Source of the DNA: DAOWGG01 sp965369815
GTDB taxonomy: Bacteria; Patescibacteriota; Gracilibacteria; UM-FILTER-43-11
Direction: 5' to 3'
Length of the DNA stretch: 15,533 nucleotides
Assembly: GCA_965369815.1 (NCBI GenBank)
Contig: CBDUQS010000029.1
Location: forward strand, 1 to 15,533
In this document: positions 1 to 7,268 of the stretch, piece after piece
How the letters are laid out: every line of letters starts with the position of its first letter
Position numbering within the stretch: position 1 is the stretch's first letter
The notes under the pieces: model-generated
What the model was told of the DNA's origin: nothing
What the model saw: the letters and a program-made list of their open reading frames with translations, nothing else
Database searches by the model: none
Program-made: the position numbers and the translations under genes

Positions 1-1
1 G

Positions 2-241
2 AGAGATGAGGATACTATACTATTAGATGCGGAGATTGAGCGACACGTTGAGCAGGATATTCAGACTATAGAAGACAATCAATTGCTCAGGGGTATTATT
101 AATAAAGAGTTTTTTTCCATACTGGAAGAAGACTTTGGACCATTTGAAGAGCCAATTGATGAAGATTACGATGATAATTGGCTAGAATGTGAAAATTATG
201 TGGTTGACAATTTAGTAGAAGGCCCCGAAGAAAATCAGTAG
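2..241 (+). CDS. Partial CDS, C-terminus of an acidic hypothetical protein
   Basis: An open frame runs in from the left edge and ends at TAG 239-241, giving 79 residues with no internal methionine, so the start lies outside the window. The peptide is strongly acidic: the last half is rich in Glu and Asp (for example EPIDEDYDDNW) and ends EGPEENQ. It has no membrane segment, no cysteine cluster and no motif I recognise. A tail this acidic could belong to a cytosolic protein, but the family cannot be named from this piece. It lies on the same strand as purL, with about 95 bases between them that contain a possible promoter, so co-transcription is not certain. Confidence 0.55.
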   Translation, partial: RDEDTILLDAEIERHVEQDIQTIEDNQLLRGIINKEFFSILEEDFGPFEEPIDEDYDDNWLECENYVVDNLVEGPEENQ

Positions 242-249
242 ATTTCCCC

Positions 250-278
250 TTCAACCATCTCAATCATTCCTTTATAAT
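250..278 (+). promoter_or_regulatory. Possible promoter for purL
   Basis: A perfect TATAAT lies at 273-278, with TTCAAC at 250-255 exactly 17 bases upstream as a poor -35 element. Transcription would begin near 285, leaving a leader of about 50 bases before the purL ATG. The -10 is convincing and the -35 is weak. Confidence 0.45.
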
Positions 279-298
279 GATCGTGCTTTTTTAAGGAG

Positions 299-327
299 CT
301 TAATCCTTAATCCTTACCGCTTAATCC
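299..327 (+). repeat. Short direct repeats in the purL leader
   Basis: The octamer CTTAATCC occurs three times, at 299-306, 306-313 and 320-327, between the possible promoter and the purL start. A purine-rich AAGGAGC at 293-299 precedes it but is far too distant (about 38 bases) to serve as the purL ribosome binding site. Function is unknown. Confidence 0.5.
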
Positions 328-336
328 TGAAAATAA

Positions 337-2700
337 ATGATCGAATACCTAGAATTCTCAAAAATGTCCGATGAAGAAGCGGCAAAGACTTTAAAGGAAT
401 ATAAAATTGCTTTAACGGTCGAAGAAGCACGAAAGATAGAAACCATTTTAGACCGTGCACCAACACTAACCGAGGCGATCATGTGGGGAATTCAAGGGTC
501 AGAGCATTGCTCATACCGAAGCACTCGTCCGCTTTTAAAAAAATTACCCACCAAAGCACCGAATGTCATTCTGGGGCCAGTGGAAGATTCAGGCGTAATC
601 GAAATCGCGCGTGACGGCAAAGATAGATGGGGGCTGATTATGTCTCATGAAAGTCACAATCACCCCAGTCAAATCGTCCCTTACGAGGGAGCGGCAACGG
701 GAATCGGCGGAAACGTTCGTGATGTGTGTTGCATGGGGGGAAGGGTAATTGGTTGCTTGGATTCATTGCGCTTCGGAAATTTAGAAAAAAACGAATCCCG
801 TCAGATCGCCAATGAAGTGATTCGTGGAGTTGCGGGGTACGGAAATCCAATCGGTGTTCCAAACTTGGGTGGAGACGCTCGTTTTGGTGACGCTTTTAAC
901 GACAATTGCTTGGTGAACGTTCTTACAATCGGTTTGGTGAAAGAAAGTGAGATCATCCACTCTTTCGTGCCCGATGAGGCAGCGGAGGTGGGGTACGACA
1001 TTATCACCGTTGGAAAGCCAACCGATAACAGTGGAATGGGAGGGGCTTCGTTCGCGAGCGTAGAATTAGACGAAGACGACAAAGAGGCAAATAAGGGGGC
1101 AGTACAAGAACCCAATCCATTTCTAAAGCGTCATCTACTGGCATCTTCTTACGATTTATTTGATCGACTCAAGGAAATGGGCAAGTTGGATAAGGTCGGT
1201 TTTAAAGATATGGGGGCTGGCGGAAACATGTGCTCCACTGTTGAATTAGTGGCGAAGAAGGGGATGGGAGCGGAGATTGATTTGGAAAAATTTCCCGTTG
1301 GGATGGAAAATCTGCACCCCAGTGTGATCGCTTGTAGTGAAACTCAGGAACGTTTTGCCTGGGCGTGTCACCCAGAGCTCACTCAAATGATCCTCGATCA
1401 TTACAACAAGAAATGGGAGCTCGGATCAGTCGCCGAGGGCGCTCGTGCGGCGTTGGTAGGAAAGGTAACCAAAGACGATCGCTATGTGCTTTGGTATAAA
1501 GGTGAAAAGATATGCGATGCGAAAGCGACCGATATTACTGAAGGACTTTTATATGACCGAGAAGTTAAGGAGAAAAAATTTGAAGGCAAAGAACCAGTGA
1601 TTGATGAGGATAATCTTGATGTGAACAAAATTTTTGTTCAACTTTTAGAATCAGAGAACATCACCAGTCGTCATCATATTTATAATAAATACGACAAAAA
1701 CATTCAGGGAAATACGATCATCGAATCAGGTGAGGCCGATGCAGGAATGGTAGCACCTCTTTTAGAAAAAGAAGGGGTTTCAGAGAAGGTTCAGAAGACA
1801 GGCGTGGCCGTCACGCAAGATGGAAACTCTCAATATTCTAAAATTTCTCCTTATTGGCAGGCGGTGAATGGGGTGGTGGAAGCGATGAGAAATATTTCCG
1901 CTGTTGGTGCGACTCCCATTGCTTTGACCGATTGCCTGAACTATAACAATCCTGAAAAACCAGAGTTAATGTGGGAGCTTACACAGGGAATTGAAGGGAT
2001 TATTGATGCCTGTCATGGACTTCCATTAAAAGAATATCCCGATCACCCAACTCCGATTATCTCTGGAAACGTTAGCCTGTATAACAGCATCGATGTAACC
2101 GCAATGATTGGATGTTCTGGGGTAATCAAAGATTACGAAAAAGCAATTACGATGCAGTTAAAGGGAGCAGGGAATCGTTTGTTTTTGATCGGTGAACGAA
2201 AGAATGAATTGGGTGGAAGTGAGTTTTACAATTTACTGGGGCATGTGGGCGCCAATGTCCCAAAACCCGATCTGGCACAGGCAAAAAATGAAATCCATAC
2301 GATGATCGATGCAATCGACGCTGGGCTCATCCAATCGGCTCACGATATTTCCGAAGGAGGTTTATTGGTAACACTGGCTGAAATGACCATGCCTCACGCT
2401 CGTTTGGGTGGTGGGGGATTAGGAGTTCGGGTTGAGATTGGAAATGTGAGTAGTGAAAAGTTAACTCCTTCTCAAAAAGCCTTCTCTCAAACGGGTGGAT
2501 TCGTGGTTGAAGTGAAGCATGATGACGTGGAAAATTTCAAAAAACTCTTTGAAAAATCCAATATTACCCCAATTTTCCTCGGAGAAGTAACTAATGAACC
2601 TTCTTTTGAGGCAACTCATGGCGGAGAACCGTTCGTAATGCAATTTTTAGAAAATCTTCAGGAATCTTATTTGGGAAGTTTGGCGAAAAAACTCAAATAA
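337..2700 (+). CDS. purL: Phosphoribosylformylglycinamidine synthase subunit PurL
   Basis: This enzyme converts formylglycinamide ribonucleotide (FGAR), ATP and ammonia to FGAM, the fourth step of cytosolic de novo purine synthesis. At 787 residues it is a small-type PurL, somewhat longer than the roughly 600-750 usual for the family, which normally works with PurQ (glutaminase) and PurS. Neither partner is in the window. Recognisable motifs are SEHCSY (55-60, with the His proposed to be catalytic in the family), ESHNHPS (105-111), YEGAATGIGG (116-125), TDNSGMGGAS (229-238), DMGAGG (291-296) and SETQERF (334-340). The second half has TQDGNSQY (493-500), TDCLNYNNPEKPE (531-543), SGNVSLYN (576-583) and AHDISEGG (668-675). 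The two tandem AIRS-like halves are complete and there is no frameshift. The ATG at 337 has no clear Shine-Dalgarno but the N-terminus aligns with a normal PurL linker domain. Confidence 0.95.
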   Translation: MIEYLEFSKMSDEEAAKTLKEYKIALTVEEARKIETILDRAPTLTEAIMWGIQGSEHCSYRSTRPLLKKLPTKAPNVILGPVEDSGVIEIARDGKDRWGLIMSHESHNHPSQIVPYEGAATGIGGNVRDVCCMGGRVIGCLDSLRFGNLEKNESRQIANEVIRGVAGYGNPIGVPNLGGDARFGDAFNDNCLVNVLTIGLVKESEIIHSFVPDEAAEVGYDIITVGKPTDNSGMGGASFASVELDEDDKEANKGAVQEPNPFLKRHLLASSYDLFDRLKEMGKLDKVGFKDMGAGGNMCSTVELVAKKGMGAEIDLEKFPVGMENLHPSVIACSETQERFAWACHPELTQMILDHYNKKWELGSVAEGARAALVGKVTKDDRYVLWYKGEKICDAKATDITEGLLYDREVKEKKFEGKEPVIDEDNLDVNKIFVQLLESENITSRHHIYNKYDKNIQGNTIIESGEADAGMVAPLLEKEGVSEKVQKTGVAVTQDGNSQYSKISPYWQAVNGVVEAMRNISAVGATPIALTDCLNYNNPEKPELMWELTQGIEGIIDACHGLPLKEYPDHPTPIISGNVSLYNSIDVTAMIGCSGVIKDYEKAITMQLKGAGNRLFLIGERKNELGGSEFYNLLGHVGANVPKPDLAQAKNEIHTMIDAIDAGLIQSAHDISEGGLLVTLAEMTMPHARLGGGGLGVRVEIGNVSSEKLTPSQKAFSQTGGFVVEVKHDDVENFKKLFEKSNITPIFLGEVTNEPSFEATHGGEPFVMQFLENLQESYLGSLAKKLK

Positions 2701-2744
2701 GAGTGTAATAAAAGGTCAAAACATTTGTATTAATAAACACAGGC

Positions 2745-2770
2745 TTTACATCATAAATCATAAATATTAT
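2745..2770 (+). promoter_or_regulatory. Weak promoter-like elements before the SLH protein gene
   Basis: TATTAT (2765-2770) is preceded by TTTACA (2745-2750), but the 14-base spacer is shorter than the usual 17. If used, transcription would begin after the first ATG (2769), which would favour translation from the ATG at 2808. Low confidence. Confidence 0.25.
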
Positions 2771-2785
2771 GACTGAATTTAATTG

Positions 2786-2811
2786 TCATCCTGAGCGTAG
2801 CCGAAGGATGA
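2786..2811 (+). repeat. Palindromic repeat overlapping the start of the SLH protein gene (CHPERSRRM type)
   Basis: The arms TCATCCT (2786-2792) and AGGATGA (2805-2811) form a perfect 7-bp stem with a 12-base loop. In frame with the downstream gene this element reads CHPERSRRM, a peptide I recall as the translation of a dispersed palindromic repeat common in metagenomic and candidate-phyla genomes. The ATG at 2808-2810 lies inside the right arm, so the repeat supplies the probable start codon. No second copy was seen in the window. Confidence 0.65.
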
Positions 2812-4802
2812 ACAAAAAATGTATACAACTACTTTCTTTTGTAATTGGGGTTTTTCTATTAGTCCCAGCAACTTTTGCGATGACTTCTACTTCGACAAGT
2901 AGTGGTTATAACGCTCCAATTCTTAAGACATCTATGAATTTTTCAGCTCGCGTGGAGAATGGAAAAGTTTATACAAGCTGGACACCTTACGCGCCAAGCG
3001 GATTCAATTATTACAAGGTAGTTCGCTCGACCACAAATCCAGATCCAGTTTATCCCGATGACAGTTATATAAAAGCAGATGGAAATCCAGATGCATCCAG
3101 TTACATTGATGGAAGCCCGAAATCAGGAATCGCTTATTATCGTGTTTGTTCCATTGCTAAGCCCAATCGATATTGTAGTAATGTTGTCAAAATTGGAGGC
3201 GTGGCTGATGCGCCAAGAATGTGCACCATGGAATATGCCCCCGTGTGTGGAAAAGATGGAAAGACTTATAGTAATCGATGTGTTGCAGGAGATATTGGGG
3301 TAGTTCATGAGGGCGAATGTGATGCGCCAAGAATCTGCACCCTTGAGTACGCACCTGTTTGTGGTAAAGACGGAAAAACTTACGGAAACAAGTGCCAGGC
3401 AGGACTTATCGGAATTGCTTATGAGGGAGAATGCAAGGCTCCTGAGCCGATTACAGCTGCCGATATTACCCTTGTTGGATCGGTAAACGATGGATATTTA
3501 AAATTGGAATGGGTAATTGATGGAGAATCTCCAAAGGGATTCAAAATTGCTAAAAGCACTGCGAACGAAAATCCAACGTATCCAGTGATGAGTGGTGATA
3601 CTTATAAATATTTAAGCAATTCAGGCACTCGTTCTTATCGAGACTTTGGCGTAACAGCAGGAAAAACTTATTACTACCGTGTTTGCCAATACGATGGAAA
3701 TGGAAAGTGCTTGAGTTACAGTAATGCGATTAAGCTAGCGCTCTCAACGAGCTTCACATCAGTAAAAGAAGAGCCAACTTACACAAAAGAAGCGGTGGCA
3801 GGCTCATTAAAAGACATCAGTTATCATCAATATAAGGGGGCGATCGAATATTTAAAGAGCGAAGCGATTGTTGAGGGTTATGAAGATGGGACTTTCAAGC
3901 CCGACAACACCATCAACCGCGCTGAGTTTATGAAGATTGTAGTAGGTGCTAAATACAGCTCCGATTACATTAACGTGAGTGCAAGGCGAAACTGCTTTTC
4001 CGACGTTCGAACCGATTGGTTTGCTCCTTATATTTGTATAGCAAAAGATGAAGGGGTCGTGGGTGGATATCCCGATGGAACCTTTAAGCCAGGACAGACA
4101 ATCAGCTTTGTAGAGGCAGCTAAAATTCTATCAGAGGCTTATGGATTAAGCGTAACGAAGGGTGAAAATTGGTATGAAGGCTATGTTAAAGCACTTCAAG
4201 AAGAAAATTATATCCCTTCAACAGTAGGAGAACTCAATAAAAACATCACTCGTGCAGAGATGTCTGAATTGATTTGGCGTATTAAAGAACAGAAAAGAGA
4301 TCAGGCTTTTTCAAAATTAATCGTAGGAGATGTGGTAACCGATAGTGGAGAATATGCGGGATGGAAAAAATATGATGGCGATGGCTTCACCTTTTATCAC
4401 CCTAATTGGTATCAGGGGATGAACTGGGGGCGAGTAACCTTAACAGAAGAGTTGGATTTTTATCAAAATTTCGGCACTTCAGGCTACATGGCGATCGATA
4501 CTTACATGCATGTTTACACAAGGGCGGGTTCAGATCTAAATACAAGTGTTTGGTTCCAGCATCCATTTCACTCCTCTCAGGAAATGACGATCAATGGCGT
4601 AAAAGTACTCAAGCGTCGCTACAGAGCCCCTCGCGGTACTGTTGTAAACGGGCGTGCAGTGGGAGAGAATGAAAACATCGTTATCTACACCTATCAATTA
4701 GGTGACAAGGTAGCAGCGCTTCATTATTTCAATGCCCATGGCAGCGAGCTTAGAGACGTTGATATTTTCCACAAGATTGCAGAGAGTTTTCGAAAGAACT
4801 AA
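2808..4802 (+). CDS. Secreted SLH-domain surface protein with tandem Kazal-like and fibronectin-like domains
   Basis: From the ATG at 2808 the protein has 664 residues. An earlier in-frame ATG at 2769 would add 13 residues that are mostly translated repeat, so 2808, which begins directly with Lys-Lys and a hydrophobic stretch (signal peptide to about residue 24, ending ATFA), is preferred. Domains in order are: a fibronectin-III-like unit (about 34-129); two Kazal-like units (Cys139-Cys171 and Cys177-Cys209); a second fibronectin-like unit (about 215-313); SLH repeats at about 335-384, 396-447 and 454-494; and an unrecognised C-terminal domain (about 507-664). The SLH signatures are DGTFKP in the first two and ITRAE in the third. 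Both fibronectin-like units carry a Cys pair (114/123, 293/301), and the second SLH has Cys396/Cys410, suggesting disulfides outside the cell. SLH repeats normally hold proteins to cell-wall polymers. Kazal domains normally inhibit serine proteases. The combined role, a wall-anchored protease inhibitor, is inference. Confidence 0.85.
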   Translation: MNKKCIQLLSFVIGVFLLVPATFAMTSTSTSSGYNAPILKTSMNFSARVENGKVYTSWTPYAPSGFNYYKVVRSTTNPDPVYPDDSYIKADGNPDASSYIDGSPKSGIAYYRVCSIAKPNRYCSNVVKIGGVADAPRMCTMEYAPVCGKDGKTYSNRCVAGDIGVVHEGECDAPRICTLEYAPVCGKDGKTYGNKCQAGLIGIAYEGECKAPEPITAADITLVGSVNDGYLKLEWVIDGESPKGFKIAKSTANENPTYPVMSGDTYKYLSNSGTRSYRDFGVTAGKTYYYRVCQYDGNGKCLSYSNAIKLALSTSFTSVKEEPTYTKEAVAGSLKDISYHQYKGAIEYLKSEAIVEGYEDGTFKPDNTINRAEFMKIVVGAKYSSDYINVSARRNCFSDVRTDWFAPYICIAKDEGVVGGYPDGTFKPGQTISFVEAAKILSEAYGLSVTKGENWYEGYVKALQEENYIPSTVGELNKNITRAEMSELIWRIKEQKRDQAFSKLIVGDVVTDSGEYAGWKKYDGDGFTFYHPNWYQGMNWGRVTLTEELDFYQNFGTSGYMAIDTYMHVYTRAGSDLNTSVWFQHPFHSSQEMTINGVKVLKRRYRAPRGTVVNGRAVGENENIVIYTYQLGDKVAALHYFNAHGSELRDVDIFHKIAESFRKN

Positions 4803-4810
4803 ATCAAACT

Positions 4811-4872
4811 GAAGACTTAATTGAAGACCCAATTGATTGATGGTAAGATATAGCTCCATCAATCGGGTCTTC
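4811..4872. repeat. Long imperfect hairpin preceded by a 12-base tandem repeat
   Basis: GAAGACCC (4823-4830) pairs with GGGTCTTC (4865-4872), and the stem continues through an A/C mismatch and ATTGAT...GG against CCATCAAT, with a four-base bulge and a loop around 4843-4854. Just upstream, GAAGACTTAATT (4811-4822) is a near copy of GAAGACCCAATT (4823-4834). No T-run follows on either strand, so it is not a standard intrinsic terminator, although its position after the SLH gene would suit a 3' end. Confidence 0.6.
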
Positions 4873-4894
4873 GATGGGCCCACAATTGGAAACT

Positions 4895-5920
4895 ATGAAT
4901 AATTTATTCCTTTTCACCGGTGAAGAAACCTTGTTGCTTTATGAGCAGACCAATTCATGGAAAAACGCTTTTAAAGAAAAGCATGAAGGGGATATGAATT
5001 TAATCACAATCGATGGGGTCGCCACTGAAGTTGGGGATATTATCGCTCAGATCGAGACCATGCCTTTTCTTGGTGATAAGCGTCTTATTTTTATTGAAGG
5101 ACTTCCTGAAGCTCCAAAAACACGAAATGCCGATAAAGTGACTAAAAAAGATGAGGCCCGCGAAAAGGAGTTAAAGAAATTAGTCGATTATTTGGAAAAG
5201 ATTCCAGAAACATCCGTGGTGGTTTTTGTTCAATCAAAACCCGATAAGCGAAAGGGGTTGTACAAAAAAATTGTTCAACTTGGCAACGTGAAAGAGTTTG
5301 AGCAAATCGGTGGATCTACTTTGAATCAGTGGGTTCAAAATCGCGCTCGTAAATACAATACGTCGATCGATTTTAGCTCCGCGGAATATTTCACCTCACT
5401 CACGGGTCAAGATCTATGGAGAATCGATCAGGAGTTGAAAAAATTGGGTTCTTATTGCCACGGAAGTCCGATTGATCGAAAGGCTATTGATCATTTAGTG
5501 ATTCCTACTATCGAAGCGAATGTATTCCATTTAACCGATGCTTTGGGAGCTCGGGATCACAAGAAAGCCATTCAAAACCTTCATCGTTCAGTATCAGCAG
5601 GGGAAAACCTCCGTCAGGTATTTTATATGATCGTCCGCCAATTCCGTTTGTTTTTGCAAATCGGTGGCTATTTAGGGAATTACCCAACGTCCACCCCAAA
5701 CAGTGTTGCTACTTCCCTTAAAATTCACCCCTTTGTTGCCAAAAATACAATGGCTCAATTGAGTCGCTTTAAAAGTCCAGAGCTTAAAAAGGCGTACGAA
5801 AGACTCCTAGAAATCGATGTCGCCTTAAAAACCAGTGGCATCCGCATCACCACTGAAGATCAGGAGGAATTAGTAATGGCGATTGAACGGTTTATTTTGA
5901 AGTTCTGTACGAAAGTTTAA
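4895..5920 (+). CDS. holA: DNA polymerase III subunit delta
   Basis: This is the clamp-loader delta subunit, which opens the sliding clamp during replication. The chosen start (ATG 4895, 341 residues) gives the family-typical N-terminus LFLFTGEETLLLYEQ, with GGA at 4888-4890 as a weak ribosome binding site. The ATG at 4874 would add seven residues directly abutting a hairpin arm and is less likely. FLGDKRLIFIEG (about 58-69) is the typical delta motif after the first helices. The middle and C-terminal part carries NVFHLTDAL, the helical stretch ending VRQFRLFLQIGG, HPFVAKN and a final LVMAIERFIL helix, matching the collar domain of HolA. Length is normal (about 330-350). It ends tail-to-tail with the minus-strand DedA-UppP gene, with a four-base overlap. 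Confidence 0.9.
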   Translation: MNNLFLFTGEETLLLYEQTNSWKNAFKEKHEGDMNLITIDGVATEVGDIIAQIETMPFLGDKRLIFIEGLPEAPKTRNADKVTKKDEAREKELKKLVDYLEKIPETSVVVFVQSKPDKRKGLYKKIVQLGNVKEFEQIGGSTLNQWVQNRARKYNTSIDFSSAEYFTSLTGQDLWRIDQELKKLGSYCHGSPIDRKAIDHLVIPTIEANVFHLTDALGARDHKKAIQNLHRSVSAGENLRQVFYMIVRQFRLFLQIGGYLGNYPTSTPNSVATSLKIHPFVAKNTMAQLSRFKSPELKKAYERLLEIDVALKTSGIRITTEDQEELVMAIERFILKFCTKV

Positions 5921-7197
5921 AACATCATCACTAGAATAGATCCAAGGATAAGAAGATACGCGCTGAATGATTTAAGCGTGTGTTTTTCAAGGAATTTCAA
6001 AAGCCAACTAATCGAAACAAGGCTGACGACAAAAGAGGTGAATGCTCCCACTAAAGTGAAGGTTAGGTCGGGAATCACTGCTCCATTGCGAATTGAGAAG
6101 AGGGCGTAAACGTTTGCCGCTAAAATAGCGATTCCACCGAGCATAAACGAGAAGCGAGCCGCCGCGTCACGCTTGAGCCCCATCAGCATTCCAGTAGCAA
6201 TAGTGGTACCTGCTCGGGAGACGCCAGGAATCAAGGCGAGAGCTTGGGCAGAACCGATAATCAATGACTTTTTAATTCCAACCGTTTCATGCGTATTGTG
6301 CTTCCCTTTCCATTCAGCATATAAAAAGAAGATGGCGATCAAAATCAAAAAGGTTCCAATGTAAGCAAGCTGCCTAAATTGATTGCCAATCGCTCCACCA
6401 AACATCAATCCAGCTAGAATGGCGGGAATCGTTCCAATAATCAGCTTGAGCGCTAGGCTGTTTTTGTTTAATTTCCATTTAATAAGCATGTGCCACATTT
6501 CCCTAAGAACATGAATCCAGTCTTTCCAGAAGAAGATGAGAATCGCAAGCAATGAGCCACCGTGGAGGAAGATATCAAAAAGCTCCAAATCAATCGCACC
6601 AATCGTATTGGGTAGCTTAAGAAAATGTTCCATAATTGCCAGATGTCCGGAACTGGAAATTGGCAGGAACTCTGTGATTCCCTGAATCATTCCTAAAATA
6701 ATCGCACTCATTTCAGGGCTGGCGTAAAACTTAGTTTCATAAATCAAAGAGGCGGCGTAACCCGTGAGAATATAGCGCGGCATTCGGCCAAAAAGAACAC
6801 CAATAGTAAATTTCCAAAAAGACATTTCAAAAATACCCGCTGTCCAGGTAACAATTTTAAAAGGAATAGGGGTAAGTCCCGCAAGAATTACTCCCCACAC
6901 ACCATATTTTTTTATAAATATCTCCCCTTTATCCAGTCGAGTTTTCCCAAAAAGCCAGATCACAACAGGGTGACCAAGATATTTTCCAAGAAAGTATCCA
7001 ATATAAGAACCGATTAAAGCAGCGAACAGAACATAAATCAAAATGGTCTTAAAAGAAAGCCCCATCGCGGTTCCAATGGCCACGAACGCGTCGGCAGGAA
7101 TAGGAAAAATAAATTGCTCCAGTGTGGTTAAAGTAAAAATCCCCCAATAGCCATAGGTTTCAATCACATTCCGAACCATTTCCATTAATTGATGCAT
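5917..7197 (-). CDS. uppP: DedA/YqaA-type (VTT) membrane protein fused to undecaprenyl-diphosphatase UppP
   Basis: This 426-residue polytopic membrane protein contains two families. Residues 1 to about 158 look like a DedA/YqaA (VTT) protein: FPIPADAF (31-38), GSYIGYFLGKYLG (63-75), LTPIPFK (108-114) and FGRMPRY (136-142). Residues about 161-426 are a nearly complete UppP (BacA): QGITEFLPISSSGHL (172-186), HGGS (212-215), ALIPGVSRAGTT (321-332) and AARFSFML (346-353). UppP removes a phosphate from undecaprenyl diphosphate at the membrane, renewing the lipid carrier for cell-wall synthesis and giving bacitracin tolerance. DedA-family proteins have been identified as undecaprenyl-phosphate translocases. 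The usual second Ser of PGxSRSG is Ala here, but the Arg (328) is kept. The reading frame is continuous through the join. UppP function is well supported; the transport role of the N-terminal half is inferred from family. No clear ribosome binding site precedes the ATG. Confidence 0.92.
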   Translation of the reverse strand: MHQLMEMVRNVIETYGYWGIFTLTTLEQFIFPIPADAFVAIGTAMGLSFKTILIYVLFAALIGSYIGYFLGKYLGHPVVIWLFGKTRLDKGEIFIKKYGVWGVILAGLTPIPFKIVTWTAGIFEMSFWKFTIGVLFGRMPRYILTGYAASLIYETKFYASPEMSAIILGMIQGITEFLPISSSGHLAIMEHFLKLPNTIGAIDLELFDIFLHGGSLLAILIFFWKDWIHVLREMWHMLIKWKLNKNSLALKLIIGTIPAILAGLMFGGAIGNQFRQLAYIGTFLILIAIFFLYAEWKGKHNTHETVGIKKSLIIGSAQALALIPGVSRAGTTIATGMLMGLKRDAAARFSFMLGGIAILAANVYALFSIRNGAVIPDLTFTLVGAFTSFVVSLVSISWLLKFLEKHTLKSFSAYLLILGSILVMMF

Positions 7198-7208
7198 AGT
7201 TTAAAGAG

Positions 7209-7259
7209 GCGAGAGGCGAGAAGCGAGAGCGAATAACGCTCTGAATTCTCGCCTCTCGC
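7209..7259. repeat. Long perfect inverted repeat built on GCGAGA tandem units
   Basis: GCGAGAGGCGAGAA (7209-7222) is perfectly complementary to TTCTCGCCTCTCGC (7246-7259), and the intervening bases contain a second hairpin, AGAGCG (7226-7231) with CGCTCT (7237-7242) and an AATAA loop. The left arm and following bases consist of near-repeats of a seven-base GGCGAGA unit. It occupies almost the whole gap between two minus-strand genes, ending about 11 bases before the DedA-UppP start. It could end the upstream transcript or attenuate the downstream gene; only a short TTT follows on the minus strand. Confidence 0.8.
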
Positions 7260-7268
7260 TCTGGTTAT

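Noticed and set aside
299..327. Three copies of CTTAATCC as a CRISPR-like or iteron array
   Set aside because: Units are only eight bases, partly overlapping and not evenly spaced; no spacers or replication genes are nearby.
4823..4872. Intrinsic terminator of the SLH gene
   Set aside because: The stem is long but is not followed by a T-run on either strand, so it is reported only as an inverted repeat.
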